Source: Microbispora rosea subsp. aerata
GTDB taxonomy: Bacteria > Actinomycetota > Actinomycetes > Streptosporangiales > Streptosporangiaceae
Direction: 5' to 3'
Length of the DNA: 64,000 nt
NCBI RefSeq assembly: GCF_014647835.1
Contig: NZ_BMPY01000015.1
Location: 1 to 64,000, forward strand
Shown here: piece by piece, positions 34,899 to 44,234 of the stretch
Numbering within the stretch: position 1 is the stretch's first letter
Layout of the letters: every line of letters starts with the position of its first letter
Notes under the pieces: model-generated
Database searches by the model: none
Told to the model about the DNA's origin: nothing
Seen by the model: only the letters and a program-made list of their open reading frames with translations
Translations under genes and position numbers: made by a program

Positions 34899-35497
34899 CC
34901 AGAGGCTCGTACGAGAAGATCCCGAGGTTCGTCCCCATGCGCGGGTTCGAGGGCGGGGCGACCGCCCGCGCCTTCCGGCCCGCCCGTGGGCTGCCGGCCG
35001 CGGTCGCCGCGCTCGCGCTGCTGGGAATCGGCGGGCTCACCGCCGTTCACGTGGTCTCCGCGCTGCTGGGGCTCCCCGTCAAGATCGTGCCGTACGACCA
35101 GTGGGCCCGCTGGGCGAGCACCACGGCCTGGAACGACGGCCGGGTCCTCGCGGTGGCCGGTGCGCTGGCCCTGATCGGCCTGGTGCTGATCCTGATCGCG
35201 GTGGTCCCCGGCCGGGGGCGGATGGTCGCGCTGCGCACCGGCGACCCCGACCTGGTGGTGGGCATCACGCGCCGCACGCTGGCGCGGGCGCTGCGGGCCA
35301 GGGCGAACGCGGTGGACGGCGTGCGCGCGGCCGGGGCGCGGATGCGCGGCTGGCACGCGGACGTGTCGGTCCGTACGGACCTGCGCGACACGGCGGCGCT
35401 CGGCGACCGTGTGCGGGCGGCCGTCGAGGACGAGCTGGCCGGCCTCGCTCCCGCCCACCGCGTCTCGCTGAACGTGCGGGTCCACGGCCCGTCCTGA
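34895..35497 (+). CDS. DUF6286-type membrane protein of the Asp23 operon
   Basis: This 200-residue protein has two membrane helices (LPAAVAALALLGIGGLTAVHVV and VLAVAGALALIGLVLILIAVVPG) flanking a short extracellular loop. A soluble AmaP/Asp23-like domain follows (VVGITRRTLARALRARANAVDGVRAAGARMRGWHADVSVRT). It resembles AmaP in layout. It starts in an overlap with the upstream gene. Confidence 0.75.
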   Translation: MTRGSYEKIPRFVPMRGFEGGATARAFRPARGLPAAVAALALLGIGGLTAVHVVSALLGLPVKIVPYDQWARWASTTAWNDGRVLAVAGALALIGLVLILIAVVPGRGRMVALRTGDPDLVVGITRRTLARALRARANAVDGVRAAGARMRGWHADVSVRTDLRDTAALGDRVRAAVEDELAGLAPAHRVSLNVRVHGPS

Positions 35498-35522
35498 ACC
35501 GGATCGCAGAAGGAGGCAGGAC

Positions 35523-36098
35523 GTGAGGACGAGATCGGGCATGGGCAACCGGGTGGGCCTCGCGTTGGCCGGCCTGGTCCCGCTGGCCGCGGGCGGCCTC
35601 GCGCTGGCGCGGGCGCTCGGCGCGTTCGGCGATACCGCCGCACGACGGCCGGTGCTGGACCCCGGGACCAGGAGCTTCGCGGCGGCGACGCCGTGGTTCT
35701 GGCCGGTCGTGGCCGCCGTGGGCGTCGTGGTCGCGCTCATCGGGCTGGCCTGGCTGCTGGCGCTGCTGCGGGTCGACCGGCCGCGGCGGCTGCGCCTGGA
35801 GTCCGGCACGTCGGGGGTCACCGAGGTCGACGCGCATCCCGCGAGCGAGGCCCTGGCCGAGCAGGTCAGCGCTTATCCGGAGGTGCGCCGGGCGCGCGCC
35901 GCGCTGCGCGGCCCGTCCGACGACCCGCACCTCGACCTCGGCGTGTCCGCCGTGGAGCCGGCCGACCTCGGGGCGCTGGTCACCCGGCTGCACGACGAGG
36001 CCGTGCCGAACCTGCGCAGCACGCTCGGCCTGCGCCGCCTCCCGGCGATGGTCCGGCTCAACCTCACCGGCGGCCGCCGGACCCGCGCGGTCCACTGA
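35523..36098 (+). CDS. amaP: AmaP-like alkaline shock membrane anchor protein
   Basis: This 191-residue protein has two N-terminal membrane helices (LALAGLVPLAAGGLALARALGAF and FWPVVAAVGVVVALIGLAWLLALL). A cytoplasmic domain with VTEVDAHPASEALAEQVSAYPEVRRARAALRG follows. AmaP-type proteins tether Asp23 to the membrane. The start is a GTG with AGGAGG, 25 bp after the previous gene. This closes the Asp23 operon. Confidence 0.8.
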   Translation: MRTRSGMGNRVGLALAGLVPLAAGGLALARALGAFGDTAARRPVLDPGTRSFAAATPWFWPVVAAVGVVVALIGLAWLLALLRVDRPRRLRLESGTSGVTEVDAHPASEALAEQVSAYPEVRRARAALRGPSDDPHLDLGVSAVEPADLGALVTRLHDEAVPNLRSTLGLRRLPAMVRLNLTGGRRTRAVH

Positions 36099-36125
36099 CC
36101 GGCGCCGAACCCTCCGTACCCCGGC

Positions 36126-36488
36126 TCAGTCGCGGCGCTCGTCGGACAGCACCTGGGCGAGGACGGCGGCCTGGCTGTGCTCGACGTCCCTGGTCGCGGT
36201 GAGCAGGGTCAGCGGACCGTCCGCCATGAGCCGGCGCAGCCGGTCGAGCGCGGCCCGCCGCCCGGGGTCGTCCAGCTCGGCGAGGTAGCGGCTGCGAAAC
36301 TCGGCGAACCTCTCGGGGACGTGGCCGTACCAGACGCGCAGCTCGCCGGACGGCGCCACGTCCTTGACCCATTCGTCCAGGTGAGCGGCCTCCTTGGTGA
36401 GACCACGCGGCCACACCCGGTCGACCAGCACCCGCGTCCCGTCCCCGGGCGCGGGGTCGTCGTACACGCGGCGCACTGTGACGGACAT
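36126..36488 (-). CDS. DUF488 family protein
   Basis: This 120-residue protein has the DUF488 pattern: VRRVYDDPAPGDGTRVLVDRVWPRGLTKEAAHLDEWVKDVAPS, ELRVWYGHVPERFAEFRSRY and LTLLTATRDVEHSQAAVLA. The biochemical role is unknown. The ATG at 36488 has AGGAGG upstream. It is transcribed alone, convergent with the Asp23 operon. Confidence 0.88.
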   Translation of the reverse strand: MSVTVRRVYDDPAPGDGTRVLVDRVWPRGLTKEAAHLDEWVKDVAPSGELRVWYGHVPERFAEFRSRYLAELDDPGRRAALDRLRRLMADGPLTLLTATRDVEHSQAAVLAQVLSDERRD

Positions 36489-36561
36489 CGACCTCACCTC
36501 CTGCGGTCATACTCCCCGCCCGGCGGCGGCCCACGCGGACCGCTCGGACAGGACGTATAAC

Positions 36562-36572
36562 TGAAAGTTTCA
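36562..36572. promoter_or_regulatory. Operator-like palindrome upstream of the GH12 gene
   Basis: TGAAAGTTTCA is a perfect odd palindrome about 100 bp before the endoglucanase start. It resembles the GAAA(C/G)TTTC motif reported upstream of streptomycete xylanase genes, so a sugar-responsive repressor site is plausible. Confidence 0.4.
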
Positions 36573-36671
36573 CCTTCCGTAAGGGCGTTGGCGCTGGTTG
36601 GGATTTTGTCCAAGTTGTCGATCAAATCGGTGCATGTCGCCCGTCTCGGACCGATGTCTATGGTCCGGGAC

Positions 36672-37790
36672 ATGAAGATGCGAATGATCACGGCGGGCCT
36701 CGCCATGCTCGGCTCCGTCGCCGCGTCGCTCGTCGTCGGTCAGGCGGCGCACGCGGACACCACGATTTGCGAGAAGTACGGCTCGACCACCATTCAGGGC
36801 GGCAAGTACGTCGTCATGAACAACGTCTGGGGCAGCGACGCCCAGCAGTGCATCAACGTCACGAACACCGGCTTCACGGTGACGCAGGCGGGGCACAACA
36901 AGGCGCAGAACGGCGCGCCGGCGTCCTACCCCGCGGTGTACGCCGGCTGCCACTACAACACCTGCTCCAGCGGCAGCGGCCTGCCCCTGCAGGCCAGCAA
37001 CAGCCAGTTCAACACCGTGCAGACCAGCGTCAGCATGACCTACCCGGGCTCGGGGGTCTACGACGCGGCGTACGACATCTGGTTCGACCCCACGCCGCGC
37101 AGGGACGGCCAGAACACCGGCGCCGAGCTCATGGTGTGGCTCAACCACACCGGCTCGGTCCAGCCGGTCGGCTCGAAGGTCGGCACGGTCAACCTCGCCG
37201 GAGGCACCTGGGACGTCTGGTACGGCAACACCGGCTGGAACGTCGTCTCCTACGTCCGCACCTCCCCGACGAACTCGATCAGCTTCGCGGTGCGGACCTT
37301 CTTCGACGACATGGTGAACCGGGGTTACGCCCAGCGGTCGTGGTATCTGACGAGCGTCCAGGCCGGGTTCGAGCCCTGGGTGGGCGGCGCCGGCCTCGCG
37401 GTGAACAACTTCTCCTACAGCATCGGCGGCGTGGTCCAGAGCCCTTCGCCCAGCCCGACGCCGGGCGGCAACGGCAACGGCGCCTGCCGGGTCAGCTACA
37501 GCAAGAACGAGTGGCCGGGTGGCTTCACCGGCAACGTCACGATCACCAACACCTCCTCCAGCCCCGTGAACGGCTGGACGCTCGGCTTCTCCTTCCCGAA
37601 CGGCCAGCAGATCACCGGTTACTGGAGCGCCACCGTGACCCAGAACGGGTCCTCGGTCACGGCCAGGAACCTCGACTACAACGGCTCGATCCCGCCCGGC
37701 GGCAACGTCTCGTTCGGCTTCCAGGGCACCTGGAACGGCGCGAACGGCGACCCGACCGGCTTCACGCTGAACGGCACCCGCTGCTCGTAA
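36672..37790 (+). CDS. Secreted GH12 endoglucanase with C-terminal CBM2
   Basis: This encodes about 372 residues: a signal peptide ([23 protein letters not shown]), a GH12 beta-jelly-roll domain and a Pro/Ser linker ([14 protein letters not shown]). A family 2 carbohydrate-binding module follows ([22 protein letters not shown], ending GFTLNGTRC). The catalytic Glu pair is visible in GAELMVWLN (nucleophile) and [13 protein letters not shown] (acid/base). It cleaves beta-1,4-glucan outside the cell. Several in-frame ATGs occur at 36588-36678; I used 36672, which leaves a normal signal peptide. Confidence 0.9.
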   Translation: MKMRMITAGLAMLGSVAASLVVGQAAHADTTICEKYGSTTIQGGKYVVMNNVWGSDAQQCINVTNTGFTVTQAGHNKAQNGAPASYPAVYAGCHYNTCSSGSGLPLQASNSQFNTVQTSVSMTYPGSGVYDAAYDIWFDPTPRRDGQNTGAELMVWLNHTGSVQPVGSKVGTVNLAGGTWDVWYGNTGWNVVSYVRTSPTNSISFAVRTFFDDMVNRGYAQRSWYLTSVQAGFEPWVGGAGLAVNNFSYSIGGVVQSPSPSPTPGGNGNGACRVSYSKNEWPGGFTGNVTITNTSSSPVNGWTLGFSFPNGQQITGYWSATVTQNGSSVTARNLDYNGSIPPGGNVSFGFQGTWNGANGDPTGFTLNGTRCS

Positions 37791-37806
37791 CGCGTCCCTG
37801 AACGCG

Positions 37807-37840
37807 GGCGCCGCCGGAGAGGAGCCTCTCCGGCGGCGCC
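37807..37840. terminator. Bidirectional terminator between GH12 and GH87-like genes
   Basis: A perfect 16-bp inverted repeat (GGCGCCGCCGGAGAGG at 37807-37822 and its complement at 37825-37840) lies between two convergent genes, 16 bp from the GH12 stop and 10 bp from the other. Confidence 0.8.
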
Positions 37841-37850
37841 TGTCATGTGA

Positions 37851-40800
37851 TCAGGAATTGATGTTGATCGTGAAGGTGGACGTGGTGTTCTTGATGTTCT
37901 GGTAGTTGTCGCCGAACCTCAGGTTGTTGAAGGTCACCGACCCCACCGCCGGGCCCTGGCCGGGCTCCGGCATCTCGTTCGCCCACAGACCGAAGCCCGA
38001 CTTGGCGTCGAACTCGTCGCCGCTGCGGCGCGCACCGGAGATCGAGATGTTGGTGAACACGGTGTCCGTGATCGGGTTCACCGGCTGGCCGCCGATGTAC
38101 TGGGTCTGGAACATGATCCCCGAGTACGTCGGGTCCACGATGTCCACGTTGCTGACCCGGATGCCCTGGAACACCTTCGACGCGGAGAACAGCCAGATCG
38201 CCGGGAACGTCTGCTGGCCCCAGAAGTGGCCGCCCGCACGGACGATCGAGATGTTGTCGAACACCGTGGGCGGGCTCGCGCCGAAGCCGTTCATCGGATA
38301 GCCGAAGTCGAGCGAGCTGATCGTGATGCCGGAGTAGGTCAGCGTGTCCGCGATGTAGATGTTCCTGAACGTGTTCGCGTACCCGCCGTACACCGCGATG
38401 CCGGCCGCGCGCCACGGCAGGATCGCGGTCAGGTTCTCGTAGACGTTGTTCTTCTCGTCGGCGCCTCCCGCGTCGATGGCCGAGAACAGCGCGAAGCTGT
38501 CGTCGCCGGTCGTCCTGGCCTCGTTGTTGGAGACCAGGTTGTCGGTGCTGCCGTTGGTCATGTTGACGCCGTCGGCGAACGTGTCACGGATCCGCGAGTT
38601 CTTGATCGTGATGTTGTCCGTGTTGGCGCCCCAGTACATGCAGACCTGGTGCTCGACCCAGATGTTGTCGATCGTCATGTTCGCGACGTTCTGCCAGTCG
38701 AACACCTTGCCCGGCCCGTCGATGCGGCTGGTGTAGTTGCCGAAGTAGGCGAACCCGGAGAACGTCGAGCCGTTGGCCGACGACTCCGCCCGGAAGCCGA
38801 TGTCGGTGTTCTCCTGGGTCGAGGGCGCGTGGAACCGGGTGAACCACGGCCCGGCGCCGACCACCTCGATCGGCTTGCCGTACACCTGGAACTTGCTCGC
38901 CGTCTGGTAGTCGCCCGGCGGCAGGTAGACGCCTGCGAGCGTGCCCGTGGTGTCCATCCGCACCCGGTCGAGCGCGTTCTGCACGTCCTGGTGGGTGAAC
39001 CCGGCCGGTACGGCGTACCTCGCGGGGTCGGGGTTGGGGATCGCCGACACCTGCTCCAGGTTGACGAAGTCGATCGCGTACGTGGAGGTGTTGGCGGCGT
39101 CCTTCTGCAGGCGGATCTTGCTGCCCTTCGGGACGGTCGTCCCGAGCATGACGTTGGCCTCGTCGTAGATGTGCCGCGGAGCGCCCATGCCCGGCGAGTT
39201 GCCCGGGCTCGCCTCCGGGCCGTACAGCCAGGCGTACTTCGAGGTCAGGTTGATCGCCTTGAGGAAGCTGCCGTTGACGTAGATGTTCAGCGTGGCGTCG
39301 ATGCCGCCGCCGCCCGGCGCGTCGGGGATGGAGAAGCGGGTGACCAGGGTGTTCGTGTCGGCCCGCGTCGTCCACTCCACGTAGCTGCCGGTGGTGGTCA
39401 GCCGCACGGCCTTGCGGCCGGACGCCTCGCCCGCCAGGTCGCCGATGGTCCGGTTCGGGCCGACGACCGTCGCCCCGCCGCCGGTCACGCCGTCCTCGGC
39501 CTCGTACATGTCGTACGGCATGTTCGCGCCGCGGCCGACGAAGAACGGCAGCGTGGAGGTGTTGTTGGCCTGCTTGACCGGTAGCTCGTTGGCGTCGGCT
39601 GCGATCACGGTCTTCACCGTGTATCTGCCGTCGGCGGCGGTCCACGTGCCCAGGTTCACCGGGCTCGTCGTGGCCCCGGCCGCGATCGTGCCGCTGTAGG
39701 AGCCGGTCAGCGTCTTGACCACGGCGCCCGAGTCGTCGGTGATCGTGAGCGTGATGCCGTGGGCGCCGCCCGCCGAGGCGACCGTGCCCTGGTTCTTGAT
39801 CGCCACGGTGAACGTCACCGTGTTGCCGCCCGCCGGGTTGCCGGGCGACCAGCTCACCGGCGCGGCCACCAGGTCGGAGCTGTCCACCGGCCTGACGACC
39901 AGCGGGGAGGAGGCGGTGAAGGAGTTGTTGGTCTCGTTCTGCTCGATCACCGCGTTCGACTCGTCGACCTTGGCGCTCAGCGGGTAGCTGCCCGCGTCGC
40001 GCCGGCCGATGTTCGCCGTCACGGTGGCCGAGGCGCCGGCCGCGAGGGCGCCGACCGATGCGGTGCCCGCCTTGGTCCCGCCCAGGTAGAAGTTCACGCT
40101 GGTGGCGGCGGAGCCGAGGCTGCCCGCGTTGCGCACCGTCGCCGAAAGCGTGACGGCGTCGGTCTCGACCGGCGACGCCGGGGAGGCGGACAGGGAGGTG
40201 ATGGTCAGGTCGGGGTTGGGCGCCGGGGTGCCGATCACCTGGAACTCGGCCACCTGCCCGGCCGGGGCCCCGGAGTTGGCGGTGAACCTGAGCTGCACGT
40301 CGGCGACCGTGGCGGAGACCGGGATCGTCACCGTGTTGCCGGTCGCCGGGTTGAACGTGTAGGTCGCGGCGTCGACCAGGCTGGTGAACCCCGACGCGCT
40401 CTGCTCCCGGCCCAGCACCTGGATCGTCTGCGTACGGGTGGACCAGGCGGCGGCCGGGTTGAGCTTCAGCACGACCGAGCTCACGACCGCGTTGGCCCCG
40501 AGCTGGACGGTCAGCGTCTGCGGGTAGGAGCCGCCCGCGCCCTCCCAGTACGTCGCCAGGTCGTTGTCGTTGGCGTTCGCCGCGACGTACGTGAACGTGT
40601 AGGAGGAGGCGGTGATCGGCTTGCCGACGGCCATGTTCGAGCCGCCGCCCGAGCCGTTGCGGGTGACGGTGTTGCTGTTGATCGACTCGTTGCCCGCCGC
40701 GTCCTTGGCCCGCACGTAGTAGGTCACGGTCGCGGTGGTGGGCTGGGTGTCGGTGTAGGTCGTGACATTTCCGGCGACGCTGGCGCGCAGGACGTTGTTC

Positions 40801-42146
40801 GCGTAGATGTCGTAGCCGGTGACGCCGACGTTGTCGGTGGAGGCCGACCAGGTGAGCTTGACCTGCCCCGGCGTGGTCTCGGTGTAGGCGAGGTCGCCGG
40901 GAGCGGTCGGCGCCTGCGTGTCGCCGGTCGCGCCCTTGCGGGTGACGGTGTTGCTGTCGGCCGACTCGTTTCCGGCCGCGTCCCTCGCCCGCACGTAGTA
41001 CGACACCGTGGCGTCGGCCGGCTGGGCGTCGGTGTAGGTCGTGACATTTCCGGCGACGCTGGTGCGCAGCACGTTGTTCGCGTAGATGTCGTAGCCGGTG
41101 ACGCCGACGTTGTCGGTGGACGCCGACCAGGTCAGCCTGATCTGACCGGTCGCCGGCTCGGTGTAGGCCAGGTTCGACGGCGCGGTCGGCGGCTGGGTGT
41201 CACCGGTGGGAGCCGGGCCGTACACCTCGAACTCGGAGATCTGCCCGGCGGGCCAGCCGGTGTTCGCGGTGACGGTCACCCGGACATACCGCACGTTCGC
41301 GGTGGAGAAGGTGATGGTGACCGCGTTGCCGCTCGCGGGGTCGAAGGCGCGGCCCGCGGAGGCGGCGAGGGTGGAGAAGCTCGTGCCGTCCGTGCTCCCC
41401 TGCACGGCGAGCGTCTGCGTGCGGGCCTCCCAGGTGAGCGGGAGCTTCAGCACCACCTTGTTCACCGCGGTCGAGGCGCCGAGGTCCACCTGGAGCCACT
41501 GGGGGAAGGCGTTGTTGGCGCTCTCCCAGTAGGTGGCCTGGTTGCCGTCGTTGGCGTTGCCCGCGACGTACACGTCGGCGTGCGCGCTCTCCCTCATGGT
41601 CTTGCCGAGAGCGAGGTTGCCGGAGGCCGTGGCGGCGCCGTACACCTCGATCTCGGAAAGCTGGGCCGCGGGCCAGCCCGTGTTGGCGGTGATATTGATC
41701 CGGACGTACCGGGTCGTGGTCGCGGTGAAGCTGATCGTCACCGTGTTGCCGCTCGCGGGGCTGAAGGAGCGGCCCGCGGAGGCGGCGAGGGTGGAGAAGC
41801 TCGTGCCGTTGGTGCTGCCCTGCACCGACAGCGTCTGCGTGCGGGCCTCCCAGCTCGCCGGCAGCTTGAGCACCACCTGGTCGATGCTCGTCGCGCTGCC
41901 GAGGTCCACCTGGAGCCACTGGGGGAAGGCGTTGTCGGCGCTCTCCCAGTAGGTGGCCTGGTTGCCGTCGTTGAGGTTGCCCGCGACGTACGGGCTGTTG
42001 CTGCTGCTCGCGGTCACGGCGCGGCCGGCGGCGAGGTTGGGGCCGCCTGCGGCGGAGGCGGGGGAGAGGGGTGCGACCACGGCGAGCAGGCAGGCCGCGG
42101 CCACCACGGCGATCAAGCGCAATAACGGGACGTGCGTTCTGGACAT
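37851..42146 (-). CDS. Secreted multidomain GH87-like glucanase (mycodextranase/alpha-1,3-glucanase type)
   Basis: This encodes 1,431 residues with approximate layout: signal peptide to 33; two F5/8 type C discoidin domains (33-170, 174-310); two fibronectin III domains (314-405, 408-500); a third discoidin domain (503-635); two CARDB domains (643-750, 753-865); a CBM6-like module (MYEAEDGVTGGGATVVG, 876-1015); and a right-handed beta-helix to the end. The helix carries TFADGVNMTNGSTDNLV and EARTTGDDSFALFS, corresponding to the three catalytic Asp of GH87 enzymes, which cut alpha-1,3-glucan of fungal walls or nigeran. The discoidin and FN3 pairs are near-duplicates of each other. The ATG at 42146 has AAGGA 7 nt upstream. 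Confidence 0.85.
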   Translation of the reverse strand: MSRTHVPLLRLIAVVAAACLLAVVAPLSPASAAGGPNLAAGRAVTASSSNSPYVAGNLNDGNQATYWESADNAFPQWLQVDLGSATSIDQVVLKLPASWEARTQTLSVQGSTNGTSFSTLAASAGRSFSPASGNTVTISFTATTTRYVRINITANTGWPAAQLSEIEVYGAATASGNLALGKTMRESAHADVYVAGNANDGNQATYWESANNAFPQWLQVDLGASTAVNKVVLKLPLTWEARTQTLAVQGSTDGTSFSTLAASAGRAFDPASGNAVTITFSTANVRYVRVTVTANTGWPAGQISEFEVYGPAPTGDTQPPTAPSNLAYTEPATGQIRLTWSASTDNVGVTGYDIYANNVLRTSVAGNVTTYTDAQPADATVSYYVRARDAAGNESADSNTVTRKGATGDTQAPTAPGDLAYTETTPGQVKLTWSASTDNVGVTGYDIYANNVLRASVAGNVTTYTDTQPTTATVTYYVRAKDAAGNESINSNTVTRNGSGGGSNMAVGKPITASSYTFTYVAANANDNDLATYWEGAGGSYPQTLTVQLGANAVVSSVVLKLNPAAAWSTRTQTIQVLGREQSASGFTSLVDAATYTFNPATGNTVTIPVSATVADVQLRFTANSGAPAGQVAEFQVIGTPAPNPDLTITSLSASPASPVETDAVTLSATVRNAGSLGSAATSVNFYLGGTKAGTASVGALAAGASATVTANIGRRDAGSYPLSAKVDESNAVIEQNETNNSFTASSPLVVRPVDSSDLVAAPVSWSPGNPAGGNTVTFTVAIKNQGTVASAGGAHGITLTITDDSGAVVKTLTGSYSGTIAAGATTSPVNLGTWTAADGRYTVKTVIAADANELPVKQANNTSTLPFFVGRGANMPYDMYEAEDGVTGGGATVVGPNRTIGDLAGEASGRKAVRLTTTGSYVEWTTRADTNTLVTRFSIPDAPGGGGIDATLNIYVNGSFLKAINLTSKYAWLYGPEASPGNSPGMGAPRHIYDEANVMLGTTVPKGSKIRLQKDAANTSTYAIDFVNLEQVSAIPNPDPARYAVPAGFTHQDVQNALDRVRMDTTGTLAGVYLPPGDYQTASKFQVYGKPIEVVGAGPWFTRFHAPSTQENTDIGFRAESSANGSTFSGFAYFGNYTSRIDGPGKVFDWQNVANMTIDNIWVEHQVCMYWGANTDNITIKNSRIRDTFADGVNMTNGSTDNLVSNNEARTTGDDSFALFSAIDAGGADEKNNVYENLTAILPWRAAGIAVYGGYANTFRNIYIADTLTYSGITISSLDFGYPMNGFGASPPTVFDNISIVRAGGHFWGQQTFPAIWLFSASKVFQGIRVSNVDIVDPTYSGIMFQTQYIGGQPVNPITDTVFTNISISGARRSGDEFDAKSGFGLWANEMPEPGQGPAVGSVTFNNLRFGDNYQNIKNTTSTFTININS

Positions 42147-42574
42147 GTGCGTTCCTTCGTCCGGCAGGAACCGACCGGCGGTCGTCCGACCCGCGGTCGT
42201 GGGGGGATTTGGGGGAATCGGAGCTGCTGCGCCGGGTCGCGGCGGCGACCGGTTGCCCACTGCCGTGGCCGACATCACCTCGTGTCCTTTCGCGCGAAAG
42301 GTGACGGTGGCGGGGCGCACGGACGCAGTGCTTCCTGCCGTGACTTGCGGAAGGCCGCAAAGTCTCGATATGAAATTGCAAATTTCTTACATCAGATTGC
42401 TCAGATGTTACATAGCGCGCACGTCGCCGTCAACGGGCAGAGAAGTAGGACCGAAAGGTCCGTCACGAAGCCGCGTCCACCTGGGGATACTGCGGGTAGG
42501 CGGCTGGTCCGGAACCGGTCCTGCGCCGCGCGGGTCCCCCCAACTCGCCAAAGGAACCCGGCAGAGGAGCCCTC
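42147..42574. promoter_or_regulatory. Divergent promoter region with inverted repeat
   Basis: This 428-bp gap separates the GH87-like gene (minus) and the GerMN gene (plus). An AT-rich core near 42365-42415 contains the inverted repeat GAAATT-GCA-AATTTC (42372-42386), similar in core to the palindrome before the GH12 gene, and a repeated TCAGAT next to it. It may be the operator for the glucanase gene. No gene is apparent. Confidence 0.4.
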
Positions 42575-43498
42575 ATGTTTCTGCCCCCCAGGCGCTCGCT
42601 CGCGGCGTTGGCCGTGCCGCTGGTGAGCGCGACCACCCTGCTGGCCGTCCCGGCCACCCCGGCCGCCGCCGTCCCACCGGCCGGAACCACGGCGGCCCCG
42701 CGCGTGGCGACCCTGGTCGACGTACGCGCCGCGCACCACCCCGGGCTCGACCGGGTCGTCTTCGAGTTCCGCGGGCCGCTCCCGTCACGGCGCACCGCCG
42801 GATGGGTGTCCCGGCTGATCGCCGACGGCTCGGGCCACACGGTGCCGGTGGCCGGCGACGCGATCCTCGCGCTGCGCTTCGACGGCGCGGCCGGCCACGA
42901 CCAGAACGGGAAGCCCGCCTACGGCCCCACCCGGGAGACCTTCGCGCTGCCCGGCGTGATCCAGGTCGTCCAGGCGAGCGACTTCGAGGCGACACTCACG
43001 TTCGGCATCGGCCTGTCACGGAAGACGTCCTACCGCGTCTACACGCTCACGCGCCCGAACCGGGTCGTCGTGGACATCACGACGCCCCGCCGGACCGTGC
43101 CGGTGCGGACGTACTTCCTCAACTCCCGGGCGTACGCGGCGGGGCGGACGCCGTACACGACGGCGGTGTCGCGGCCGGTGACGCCGCCGTCCACCGCGCG
43201 CGGCGCCCTCCAGCGGCTGTTCGCCGGGCCGACGCAGGCGGAGTACGCCAAGGGGCTGCGCTTCGTGGCCTCGGGGGCCACCGGTGTCCGTTCCGTCGTC
43301 GTCCGCGACGGGGTGGCCCACGTGCGGCTCACCGGCTCGCTTACCAACGGCGGGTCGACGTTCACCGTCGCCGACGAGATCATGCCTACGCTCAAGCGGC
43401 TGCCCGGCATCCGCTGGGTGAAGATCTACGACGCCCAGGGCCGCACCGAACGCCCGAAGGGCCGCTCCGACTCCATCCCGGAAAGCCTCGAACCGTGA
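42575..43498 (+). CDS. Exported AMIN-like and GerMN domain protein
   Basis: This 307-residue protein has a signal peptide (LAALAVPLVSATTLLAVPATPAAA). An AMIN-like domain at about 40-175 (LVDVRAAHHPGLDRVVFEFRG to TRPNRVVVDIT) is followed by a GerMN domain (VPVRTYFLNSRA, RGALQRLFAGPTQAEYAKGLR, VAHVRLTGSL). Both domains are associated with envelope and peptidoglycan proteins. AGAGGAG precedes the ATG. It is divergent from the glucanase gene. Confidence 0.82.
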   Translation: MFLPPRRSLAALAVPLVSATTLLAVPATPAAAVPPAGTTAAPRVATLVDVRAAHHPGLDRVVFEFRGPLPSRRTAGWVSRLIADGSGHTVPVAGDAILALRFDGAAGHDQNGKPAYGPTRETFALPGVIQVVQASDFEATLTFGIGLSRKTSYRVYTLTRPNRVVVDITTPRRTVPVRTYFLNSRAYAAGRTPYTTAVSRPVTPPSTARGALQRLFAGPTQAEYAKGLRFVASGATGVRSVVVRDGVAHVRLTGSLTNGGSTFTVADEIMPTLKRLPGIRWVKIYDAQGRTERPKGRSDSIPESLEP

Positions 43499-43778
43499 CG
43501 GCACGAGGGCCGGACCCGTCGGGGCTGGGTGACTTCGTCTCCGGGGCCGGCCCTCGATCCCGGCTGCCAGGGGTGCCATCGCGCTTCGTGTTCGGACCGC
43601 TCGTAACCGCATGGGAATGCGTACAAGAAAGAGCCTCGTAACTCGAGTGACTGAACAAGGGCAGCTATCTGTGCGTCCTTGATAGGAGGCTGGGTATTTC
43701 CGCATACGGGACGTACGATGGGCCGGTCGGTTGTCATGATGGTGCGCGGCGCGAGACTTGGTGGCCAGGGAGGATTGC

Positions 43779-44225
43779 ATGACGCTTCGGCTGCGGCTTA
43801 TCGTCCCGATTTTCCTGGGAGCCGGGCTGATGCTGTCCGCGTGCAGCGAACCAGAACCCACCGCAGCCGAAGCGGGTCAGGTCCTCAAAAACCACATCGA
43901 CCAGACCGTGAAGCAGGCATTCGGCGCGGACATCGAGGTGACCGATCCCGGAGGCAAGGACATCCCGTGTGGGAACGGTAAATTCAAGCGCAGCTACGCA
44001 GTGAAGGCAAGAGCGAGAGTTGGATCTGGAGATTCTGAAGGAATAACTCTCGCTTTGGTAGGCACGCTAGACGCCATTGCTAGCTACGATTTAGTCAAGG
44101 CTGGCATGACTCCGACCTATCAGCAGGCCGTGAGTGAGGAATTCCGTACACGGATTGTGCTTTCATCCCCGAGCCAGGGCAGGATAGAAGTGCGCGGCGA
44201 AACGGATTGCTTGCCGCTGAAGTAG
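43779..44225 (+). CDS. Lipoprotein, function unknown
   Basis: This 148-residue protein has a lipobox LMLSAC after a short signal peptide (RLIVPIFLGAGLMLSACSEPEP). The mature part looks like a small alpha/beta domain (AGQVLKNHIDQTVKQAF, CGNGKFKRSYAVKARARV). GGGAGGATTGC precedes the ATG at 43779. Codon use is less GC-rich than the neighbours. The 43499-43778 gap before it has no other feature. It converges with the large WXG-linked protein gene, leaving only 9 bp between stops, and may work with it. Confidence 0.75.
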   Translation: MTLRLRLIVPIFLGAGLMLSACSEPEPTAAEAGQVLKNHIDQTVKQAFGADIEVTDPGGKDIPCGNGKFKRSYAVKARARVGSGDSEGITLALVGTLDAIASYDLVKAGMTPTYQQAVSEEFRTRIVLSSPSQGRIEVRGETDCLPLK

Positions 44226-44234
44226 GATGGGAAA

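Noticed and set aside
39759-42125. 788-codon plus-strand frame opposite the GH87-like gene
   Set aside because: Antisense shadow; no domain, and the minus-strand protein has clear discoidin and FN3 modules.
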